Below, one piece after another: positions 1 to 4,545 of a stretch of DNA of 5,206 bases. The position numbers and the translations under genes are program-made. The stretch covers positions 1 to 5,206 of the forward strand of contig VAXA01000144.1 of NCBI GenBank assembly GCA_005883365.1. Reading direction: 5' to 3'. Position 1 is the first letter of the stretch. Each line of letters begins with the position of its first letter. The notes below the pieces were generated by a model. It worked only from the letters and a program-made list of their open reading frames with translations. It ran no database searches and was not told the DNA's origin. This DNA is from Actinomycetota bacterium. Lineage in GTDB: Bacteria > Actinomycetota > Thermoleophilia > Gaiellales > Gaiellaceae.

Positions 1-487
1 CGCCGACGGGCATTGCGAGCGGGTCGATGATCACGTCCTCCGGCGGGATTCCGTGGTCGCCGGCGGCGGAGACGATCTTCTTCGCGATCTCGACGCGGCG
101 CTCCGGCTCCATCGGGATCTCGTCGTCGTTCGCGAGCCCGATCACCGCTGCGCCGTGCTTCGCGACGAGCGGCAGGATCGCCTCGAGCCGTTCGTCCTCG
201 CCCGTCACCGAGTTGACGAGCGCCTTGCCCTGGTAGGCGGAGAGCCCTGCCTCGAGCGCCTCGATCACCGAGGAGTCGATGCAGAGCGGCAGGTCGCAGA
301 GGCCTTGCACGAGCGGGATCGCGTTGCCCATCAGGTCGACCTCGTCGGCGAGCGGGTCGCCGACGTTGACGTCGAGCAGGTCCGCGCCGCCCGCGACCTG
401 TTGCGCCACGTCCGTCTCGAGCTGCGAGAGATCGCCGGCCTGCAGCTGGGCCTGGAACCTAGACGGCGACTCGACGACGGTATCCAC
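1..487 (-). CDS. Pterin-binding methyltetrahydrofolate:corrinoid methyltransferase, N-terminal part (cut by window edge)
   Basis: 162 residues are visible before the gene leaves the window. The protein belongs to the dihydropteroate-synthase-like TIM-barrel family (MeTr/AcsE, and the folate domain of MetH), which moves a methyl group between tetrahydrofolate and a corrinoid protein in the cytoplasm. Family landmarks are present: LLDVNVG (37-43), LCIDSS with Asp71, LVNSVTGE with Asn92, HGAAVIGL (111-118) and VIIDPLAMPVG with Asp155; these Asp/Asn positions match the pterin-contacting residues of AcsE. The chosen start is GTG at 487, preceded by AAAGGGAGA at 499-491. It lies inside the 3' end of metF (29-bp overlap), so translation is probably coupled. 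Odd point: after VESPSR (residue 10) the protein runs straight into FQAQLQAGDLS. It lacks the first barrel strand and the GERINPTG-type motif expected there, about 20-25 residues. Family confidence is high; the exact donor or acceptor direction is inferred from the neighbours. Confidence 0.88.
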   Translation of the reverse strand, partial: MDTVVESPSRFQAQLQAGDLSQLETDVAQQVAGGADLLDVNVGDPLADEVDLMGNAIPLVQGLCDLPLCIDSSVIEALEAGLSAYQGKALVNSVTGEDERLEAILPLVAKHGAAVIGLANDDEIPMEPERRVEIAKKIVSAAGDHGIPPEDVIIDPLAMPVG

Positions 488-1359
488 TCGTCTCCCTTTC
501 CGCTCGTGGTGGAATGCCGAGCCGCTCGCAGAGCCGGGCGATGCCCGCCTCGCGGCGGAAGCTGATCAGGTGGAGGCCGGCGACTCCCGGCAGGGAGCGG
601 GCGTGCACGGCGAGCTCGTACGCGACCTCGAAGCACTCCGCCTCCTGGTCCGGCGCGCGCTCGCAGCGCTCGATCAGCTCCGCCGGTACCTCGATCCCCG
701 GCACGTGCTCGCCGATGTAGCGCAGCGCGGCGGGTGAGCGGGTGAGGCAGATTGAGGGGAGCAGGGCACACCGCTCGCTCAGCCCCTTCGCGACCGCCTC
801 TGTGAGGAACGCCGCGAGCTGCTCCGGCCGGAAGGAGACCTGCAATTGCAGGAAGCGGGCGCCGGCCCGCGCCTTCTTCAGCGCGCGATCCACCCGGTGG
901 TCGTACGGCGGCGCGCCCGGATTCTCGACGGCGCCGAGGAAGAGCTTCGGCGGGGGATCGATCTTGCGGCCGGAGAGGTACGTGCCGCGCACCAGCGTGC
1001 CGCCGAGAGCGAGCAGCTGGATCGAGTCGAGGTCGAAGACGCGCCGCGCCTCGGGCTCGTCGCCGGCGGTCATGCAGCGCCGCGCCGGCGAGCTCGGCCT
1101 CGAGCGCGAGGCGGTTCCGGTCCCGGCACGTCAGCTGCAGCACGGGCTCCATCCCGAGCTGCTTGAGGGCGATCGCCACGGCGAGCGGGGAGGCATGCGC
1201 GTGCGCCGACGTGTTGTCGGTGGCGTTCGTCGCGTCGACGTAGTCCTCGTAGGGCGCGAACCTCTCGTGCACGGCCTCGAGGCCGCCCGAGTCGACGGAC
1301 AGGAGCTCGGACGTCACGACGAAGCGCCCCGCAGCGAGCGCGTCCTCAAGCCTCGACAT
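459..1359 (-). pseudogene. metF: Methylenetetrahydrofolate reductase (MetF-like), disrupted by an internal frameshift/deletion
   Basis: The family converts methylene-THF and methyl-THF using FAD. The first 95 residues read in one frame from ATG 1359: VVTSELLSVD with the likely catalytic Glu18, DATNATDNTSAHAHASPLA (42-60) and LQLTCRDRNRLALEAELAGA (75-94). The homologous continuation is in another frame from about 1073: TAGDEPEARRVFDLDSIQLL, FLGAVENPGAPP, GVAGLHLISFRREAGIARLCERLGIP, ending at the stop 461-459. The switch lies near 1072-1085. The strand and loop expected there (roughly LGIRNVLxLTGD, about 14-15 residues, including the family's active-site Asp) are missing, so this looks like a deletion whose length is not a multiple of three. 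Without it the gene would be about 310 residues, normal for the family. If read in the first frame, translation would continue out of frame to 331. The ATG has GAGGGG 5 nt upstream (1370-1365) and overlaps metV by 14 bp. An assembly error is possible; an internal start at 1073 would lack the catalytic Glu. Confidence 0.85.
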
Positions 1360-1699
1360 GCCAGCCCCTCGGCGTCTGCTTGTCGCGCCCGGTCGCGAGG
1401 TTGACCCAGGACGAGGTGCCCTCGAGGCGGTTGTCGACGGGCGGGCGCACGTCGTGGATCTCGTCGGCCCAGGGCAGCCGGCGCGAACGCTCGACGGCCT
1501 TGACCCAGACGCAGCGCATCTCCGGCTTCACCTCGCAGTGCCCGTCGGGCCGCACGCCGCCGCACGGGCCGTTGCGCAACGTCTTCGGGCACTCCATCGG
1601 GCACGTGAGCCCGGTCGAGTGGAGGACGCACTGGCCGCACATGTGGCAACCGAAGACCGGCTTCTTGATCGCGGCCTCGACGAGTGCGACCGGCTTCAT
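1346..1699 (-). CDS. metV: MetV-like cysteine-rich partner of methylenetetrahydrofolate reductase
   Basis: 117 residues matching the short form of the 'methylene-tetrahydrofolate reductase C-terminal domain' family (MetV). In acetogens such as Moorella MetV forms a complex with MetF and carries iron-sulfur or zinc sites. Eight cysteines are visible: C18-x2-C21-x2-C24 in FGCHMCGQCVLHSTG, C33 and C37 in TCPMECPKTLRNG, C46 in GPCGGV, then C55 and C63 in HCEVKPEMRCVWVKA. The C-terminal part has the family wording PPVDNRLEGTSSWVNL. The start is ATG 1699; GTG at 1702 is an alternative that sits better behind GGGAAAGA (1719-1712). It follows a hairpin-rich 109-bp spacer and overlaps metF by 14 bp, so the two are translationally coupled. 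The N-terminal extension open to 1753 runs through the hairpin region and is unlikely to be coding. The family call is secure; electron transfer to or from MetF in this host is inferred. Confidence 0.87.
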   Translation of the reverse strand: MKPVALVEAAIKKPVFGCHMCGQCVLHSTGLTCPMECPKTLRNGPCGGVRPDGHCEVKPEMRCVWVKAVERSRRLPWADEIHDVRPPVDNRLEGTSSWVNLATGRDKQTPRGWHVEA

Positions 1700-1719
1700 C
1701 ACGCGGGGATTGTCTTTCC

Positions 1720-1750
1720 CGCCGCGCCGCACCAAAGGTGCGACGCGGCG
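1720..1750 (-). repeat. Third hairpin, immediately before the metV ribosome-binding region
   Basis: Arms CGCCGCGCCGCACC (1720-1733) and GGTGCGACGCGGCG (1737-1750) pair over 14 positions around AAA. The single C/A mismatch on the plus strand (1727/1743) becomes a G-U wobble in minus-strand RNA, so the stem is fully paired only in the operon transcript. Its 3' foot touches GGGAAAGA (1719-1712), the only purine-rich candidate ribosome-binding site for metV, so folding could affect metV initiation. Confidence 0.78.
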
Positions 1751-1753
1751 CAA

Positions 1754-1775
1754 GGGGGAACCTCTCGGTTCCCCC
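1754..1775 (-). repeat. Second hairpin in the corrinoid-metV spacer
   Basis: GGGGGAACC and GGTTCCCCC form a perfect 9-bp stem with a 4-nt loop. It lies 14 nt beyond the first hairpin and 3 nt before the third on the minus-strand transcript. No T-rich tail follows. It probably acts with its neighbours as one structured intercistronic region. Confidence 0.75.
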
Positions 1776-1789
1776 GAGTCCCCCTCCCC

Positions 1790-1821
1790 GGTGTCTGCGT
1801 GAGCCTGCTCACGCAGACACC
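1790..1821 (-). repeat. Perfect inverted repeat / strong hairpin over the corrinoid gene stop codon
   Basis: GGTGTCTGCGTGAGC and GCTCACGCAGACACC are perfect 15-bp arms around a 2-bp centre; as RNA this is effectively a 14-bp stem with a 4-nt loop. The corrinoid TGA (1811-1809) is part of the arm. No T-run follows on the minus strand (next bases GGGGAGGGGGAC), so it is not a standard intrinsic terminator. Possible roles are transcript stabilisation, attenuation or a dispersed palindromic repeat. Confidence 0.85.
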
Positions 1822-2474
1822 AGGCTCCGCTTGCGCTGGATCAGGTCCTTCGCGAGCCGCACGGCGGCCGACGCGTCGGAGGCGTAGCCGTCGGCGCCGA
1901 CCTTGTCGGCGTACTCCTGCGTCACGGGCGCGCCGCCGACCATCACGATCACGTCGTCGCGGATCCCCGCCTTCTCGAGCGCGTTGATGTTCGCCTTGAA
2001 CATCGGCATCGTCGTGGTGAGGAAGGCCGAGAAGCCGACGATGTCGGGCTGGTGCTCCTGCACCTGCTCGACGAACTTCTCCGGCGCCACGTTGACGCCG
2101 AGGTCGTGGACGGTGAAGCCGGCCCCCTCGAGCATGATGTTGACGAGGTTCTTGCCGATGTCGTGCACGTCGCCCTTGACCGTGCCCATCACGTAGGTGC
2201 CGACCTGCTGCGCGCCGGTCTCGGCGAGCAGGGGGCGGAGGATGTCGAGCGCACCCTGCATCGCGCGCGCGGCGATCAGCATCTCGGGGACGAAGAAGTC
2301 GCCGCGCTCGAACCGCGCGCCGACCTCCTCGAGGGACGGGATCAACGCGTCGTAGAGCATCTTCTCGGGCTCGAGCTCGTCCTCGAGGCCCTGGTTGACG
2401 AGGTCCTTCACCTCTGGGGCGTTGCCGACGAGCGTGTTGTCGTACAGCCCCTGCAGGATCTCTTCGTGGGTCAT
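1809..2474 (-). CDS. Corrinoid (B12-binding) methyl-carrier protein
   Basis: 221 residues, the full length of MtaC/MtbC/MttC-type corrinoid proteins and equivalent to the cobalamin module of MetH. The N-terminal helical cap domain (about 1-88) includes EEVGARFERGDFFVPEMLIAARAM. The Rossmann-like B12 domain (about 90-215) has GDVHDIGKN (101-109) with His104 as the lower axial cobalt ligand, FSAFLTTTM (148-156) and MVGGAPVT (178-185), the DxHxxG / SxL / GG signature. It would carry a methyl group on cobalt between a substrate methyltransferase and the pterin-binding enzyme encoded downstream. ATG 2474 has GAGGT 5 nt upstream (2484-2480) and overlaps the IclR stop as ATGA, so the two are translationally coupled. 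The TGA (1811-1809) lies inside a strong hairpin. The gene looks intact. The methylated substrate cannot be told from this protein. Confidence 0.93.
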   Translation of the reverse strand: MTHEEILQGLYDNTLVGNAPEVKDLVNQGLEDELEPEKMLYDALIPSLEEVGARFERGDFFVPEMLIAARAMQGALDILRPLLAETGAQQVGTYVMGTVKGDVHDIGKNLVNIMLEGAGFTVHDLGVNVAPEKFVEQVQEHQPDIVGFSAFLTTTMPMFKANINALEKAGIRDDVIVMVGGAPVTQEYADKVGADGYASDASAAVRLAKDLIQRKRSLVSA

Positions 2475-3160
2475 GCGGCACCTCGCAGTCGTCGGGTGAG
2501 GGTCGCCGCCTCGTCCTTCAGCAGCGGCGCGAGCTCGTCGATGCGCTCGGCCGTGAGGCGGGCGGTCGGACCGGAGATGGACAGGGCGGAGACGGCGGCG
2601 CCGTCGGCGCCCAGCACGGGGGCGGCTAGAGCCGACAGCCCGACCTCGAGCTCGTCGATCGAGGTCGCGTAGCCCCGGGAGCGGATCAGGTCGCCCTCCT
2701 CGACCTCGCCGCCGCCGAAGGCGAGGAAGCACTTGCCGTTGGCGGCGAGCTCGAACGGGACGCGGCGGCCGACCCAGTCGGTGACGCCGACGAAGTGGGC
2801 GGTGTCCTCCTGGGCCAGGTGCTCCACCCCGTCGGGCCCGGGGACGGCGAGGTTGATCGTCTCGCCGCTCTCGTCGGCGAGCCGCCTCAGGCTGGGCTGC
2901 GCGAGCGCGGCGAGCGCCTGCGAGGCGTCGCGGCTCGCGTAGCGGAGCAGGACGGGCCCCGGCCGAAGCCGTCCTCGCGCGCCGAGGCGCTGCACGAGCC
3001 CCTGGCGCTCGAGAGCCCCGACGAGTCGCGAGGTCGTGCTCTTGGGCAGTCCGGCACGGGCGGAGAGCTCGCCGATCGACGGCGGCTGCGGCGCCTCGAC
3101 GACGCGCACGAGCAGCTGCGCCGCGCGCTCGATTGCCTGGGTGCCGGACTCCGCTCCCAT
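2471..3160 (-). CDS. IclR-family transcriptional regulator, probable operon autoregulator
   Basis: 229 residues. The N-terminal winged helix-turn-helix (about 7-65) reads TQAIERAAQLL, then SIGELSARAGLPKSTTSRLVGALERQGLV. The C-terminal IclR effector-binding domain includes ETINLAVPG (100-108), VGRRVPFELAANGKCFLAF (130-148), ELEVGLSALAAPV (170-182) and SALSISGPTARLT (191-203). Members are cytoplasmic dimers or tetramers that bind palindromes and respond to small molecules. ATG 3160 is chosen because the upstream in-frame ATGs (3169, 3181, 3208) fall in the promoter and operator; a start at 3169 or 3181 is not excluded. The stop overlaps the corrinoid gene start by 4 nt, so the regulator is the first gene of the methyl-transfer operon. 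Odd point: between CFLAF and RSRGYA only 11 residues (GGGEVEEGDLI) stand where family members such as E. coli IclR have about 35-40, so part of the effector domain seems lost. Confidence 0.9.
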   Translation of the reverse strand: MGAESGTQAIERAAQLLVRVVEAPQPPSIGELSARAGLPKSTTSRLVGALERQGLVQRLGARGRLRPGPVLLRYASRDASQALAALAQPSLRRLADESGETINLAVPGPDGVEHLAQEDTAHFVGVTDWVGRRVPFELAANGKCFLAFGGGEVEEGDLIRSRGYATSIDELEVGLSALAAPVLGADGAAVSALSISGPTARLTAERIDELAPLLKDEAATLTRRLRGAA

Positions 3161-3162
3161 GG

Positions 3163-3199
3163 ATCCCATATCGTGGAACATGCGTTCCACGGTTGTCAA
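3163..3199 (-). promoter_or_regulatory. Candidate promoter of the IclR/methyl-transfer operon
   Basis: On the minus strand a perfect TTGACA (3199-3194) is followed 18 nt later by CACGAT (3175-3170), a weak -10 with three consensus matches. Transcription would then begin near 3163, only a few bases before ATG 3160, giving an almost leaderless message. An alternative -10, GATATG (3172-3167), has an over-long spacer. The palindrome 3172-3191 covers the spacer and touches the -10, so binding there should block the promoter. The -35 is clear; the -10 and the start point are guesses. Confidence 0.5.
3172..3191. promoter_or_regulatory. Perfect palindromic operator, probable IclR-family binding site
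   Basis: CGTGGAAC-ATGC-GTTCCACG: two perfect 8-bp inverted arms around a 4-bp centre. The core TGGAA-n6-TTCCA resembles the E. coli IclR operator (TGGAAATNATTTCCA), with one extra spacer base. It lies just upstream of the chosen IclR start, between a TTGACA box (3199-3194, minus strand) and the likely -10 region, which is a classical repressor position. Binding of the adjacent IclR protein is inferred from family habit and position. Confidence 0.75.
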
Positions 3200-3226
3200 G
3201 TCGCACACGCGATACGGTCGGCTCTG
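3193..3226 (+). promoter_or_regulatory. Candidate divergent promoter of the acetyltransferase, likely leaderless
   Basis: TTGTCA (3193-3198) gives a plus-strand -35 overlapping the minus-strand TTGACA of the IclR promoter, because TTGTCAA is the reverse complement of TTGACAA. TACGGT (3213-3218) fits the TANNNT -10 pattern, and the GTG start at 3226 lies about where transcription would begin, as in leaderless actinobacterial genes. No Shine-Dalgarno sequence is seen before 3226. The 14-nt spacer between the two boxes is short, so the -10 may act without the -35. Confidence 0.4.
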
Positions 3227-4119
3227 TGCTGATTCGCGAGACGGAGGACGGGGACGCCGAAGCGGTCGCGCAGCTGCTCCTGGCAGCCGATGACGCGCGC
3301 GTGATCTCGGCCGACGGGATCCGGCACATGCGCCGCACGCAGCCGGAGCGCGCCCGGATGATCGATCTCGTCGCCGAGGCGGGCGGTGGAGTGGTGGCGT
3401 CCGGCAGGGCCGGACTCGACACGTGGACGAAGACGGAGGGGGCCGCGTGGGCGTTCGTCACGGTCGAGGAGACGTACCGGCGGAGAGGGATCGGAGACGA
3501 GCTCGGTCGGCGGCTTCTCGACCACCTGGGCGAGATCTCCGCGACGAAGGCGACGTCGTTCTTTCGCTGGACGGAGGAAGGCGAGCGGTGGGCCAACGCG
3601 CGAGGATGGTCGCGGCTACTCGGCGGGCCGCTGATCGCGGTCGATCCTCGGATCGTGCCGGAGCCGTCGCTCCCGGCCGGTTACCGGTGCGTGCCGATGA
3701 CCGAGGTGGCGCCGGAGGCCGTATACGAGGCGGTCAAGACGACGGCGCTCGACGAGCCTGGGCCGGTCCGGCACGACGACATCCGCCTCGACGACTTTCT
3801 TCGCGACTGGAACGAACCGGACGTCGACCTCGAATCGAGCACGGCGGTGCTCGACGAGGACGGCAACGTCGTCGCGTTCACCTTCCTCAATGTTGCCGGC
3901 GAGCGAGCCCAGCACGGGTTCACGGGAACGGTGCGCGAGCATCGGGGCCGCGGGCTCGCAACGGCGGCCAAGCGGCGCGCCCTGCGGACGGCCGCGGCGC
4001 GCGGGGTGACGCGCGTCACGACGTCGAACGCGGAGGAAAACGCCGCTATACGCGCCATCAATCGCGGGCTCGGCTTCGAGCCGATCGGCGAGCACGTGAT
4101 CTTCGGACGGGATCTCTAG
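3226..4119 (+). CDS. GNAT-family N-acetyltransferase with two GNAT-like domains
   Basis: 297 residues, twice the size of a single GNAT domain. The N-terminal copy (about 1-140) has AFVTVEETYRRRGIGDELGRRLL, whose R85-x2-G-I-G90 loop fits the acetyl-CoA pyrophosphate-binding motif. The C-terminal copy (about 150-297) has TGTVREHRGRGLATAAKRRAL with HRGRGLA (239-245), then VTTSNAEENAAIRAINRGLGFEPIGEH, the usual motif A and B of an active domain. The C-terminal copy looks like the better catalytic candidate. The substrate is unknown. GTG 3226 is chosen because MLIRETEDGDAEAV is a typical GNAT opening; the frame is open back to 3133 but that stretch crosses the operator and the IclR gene. The gene is divergent from the regulator by 65 bp and may share its operator. 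Its stop (4117-4119) directly abuts the stop of the convergent VOC gene. Confidence 0.9.
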   Translation: MLIRETEDGDAEAVAQLLLAADDARVISADGIRHMRRTQPERARMIDLVAEAGGGVVASGRAGLDTWTKTEGAAWAFVTVEETYRRRGIGDELGRRLLDHLGEISATKATSFFRWTEEGERWANARGWSRLLGGPLIAVDPRIVPEPSLPAGYRCVPMTEVAPEAVYEAVKTTALDEPGPVRHDDIRLDDFLRDWNEPDVDLESSTAVLDEDGNVVAFTFLNVAGERAQHGFTGTVREHRGRGLATAAKRRALRTAAARGVTRVTTSNAEENAAIRAINRGLGFEPIGEHVIFGRDL

Positions 4120-4545
4120 CTACGAGATGCGCGCGTCGCGCGAGGCGGCCACCTCGATCCGGAACCCGTCCGGGTCGAGGAAGAACGTCGCGTAGTAAGC
4201 CGGGTGATACTCGGGCCAGATGCGCGGAGGGTGCAATACCTTGCCGCCCGCCCCGGCGACCCGTGCGTGCACGCTGTCGACGTCCTCGTGCGACTCCACC
4301 GCGAACGCGAGGTGGTGAAGTCCCGGCGCGTAGAGCAGGAACTCCTGCTCCTCGAGCGCCTGCCGCAGGCCGAGCGAGCCGGAACCCGGTAAGGGGAAGC
4401 GGAGGTAGTGGATCCGCTCGCCGCGCTCGCCCAGGACGAGGAACGGCTCGGCCAGTCCCAGCGGACCGAACGCGTCCGCGTAGAACCCGAGCGACCGGTC
4501 CAGATCGCGGCAGACGATGTCGATGTGGCCGAGGCCGACGAGCAT
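4120..4545 (-). CDS. VOC-family (glyoxalase/bleomycin-resistance/dioxygenase-like) protein
   Basis: 141 residues forming two beta-alpha-beta-beta-beta units of the vicinal-oxygen-chelate fold. The first unit opens with VGLGHIDIVCRDLDRSLGFYADAFG, with likely metal ligand His7. The second has APGLHHLAFAVESHEDVDSVHARVAGAGG (His77/His78) and ends YYATFFLDPDGFRIEVAA with Glu131. This is the usual H...H...E metal pattern, so an active metalloenzyme (isomerase, lyase or dioxygenase type) is plausible. It is not clearly a methylmalonyl-CoA epimerase or a lactoylglutathione lyase, and the substrate is unknown. ATG 4545 overlaps the TGA of the upstream iron-sulfur gene (TGATG), so the two form a translationally coupled pair. 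The reading frame is open further upstream, but there it is a shadow of the iron-sulfur gene. Confidence 0.87.
   Translation of the reverse strand: MLVGLGHIDIVCRDLDRSLGFYADAFGPLGLAEPFLVLGERGERIHYLRFPLPGSGSLGLRQALEEQEFLLYAPGLHHLAFAVESHEDVDSVHARVAGAGGKVLHPPRIWPEYHPAYYATFFLDPDGFRIEVAASRDARIS

Noticed and set aside
331..1073. Open frame continuing from the metF N-terminus to a stop at 331 on the minus strand
   Set aside because: After residue 95 the translation is Arg/Ala-rich with no family resemblance, and it overlaps the true metF frame and then the methyltransferase out of frame. It is a GC-rich shadow revealed by the frameshift.
1700..1808. Cobalamin or tetrahydrofolate riboswitch in the spacer before metV
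   Set aside because: The spacer is three simple hairpins. I see no conserved B12-box or THF-riboswitch core, and 109 bp is too short for a full cobalamin riboswitch.
1780..1821. Standard Rho-independent terminator after the corrinoid gene
   Set aside because: The stem is strong but is followed on the transcribed strand by a G-rich run, not a T-run, and the operon clearly continues into metV and metF. Partial termination remains possible.
1358..1987. Plus-strand open frames of about 140-210 residues antisense to metV and the corrinoid gene
   Set aside because: Their composition is Arg/Pro/Ala-rich without recognisable motifs, and both underlying minus-strand genes have clear family identity.
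3133..3225. Upstream ATG for the acetyltransferase at 3133
   Set aside because: The extra 31 residues lie over the iclR coding start, the operator and the promoters and do not look like a GNAT N-terminus; GTG 3226 gives a normal opening.
2475..3596. Long N-terminal extension of the corrinoid protein frame up to 3596
   Set aside because: The extension overlaps iclR and the antisense of the GNAT gene and has low-complexity Arg-rich composition. ATG 2474 has a good ribosome-binding site and matches the family start.
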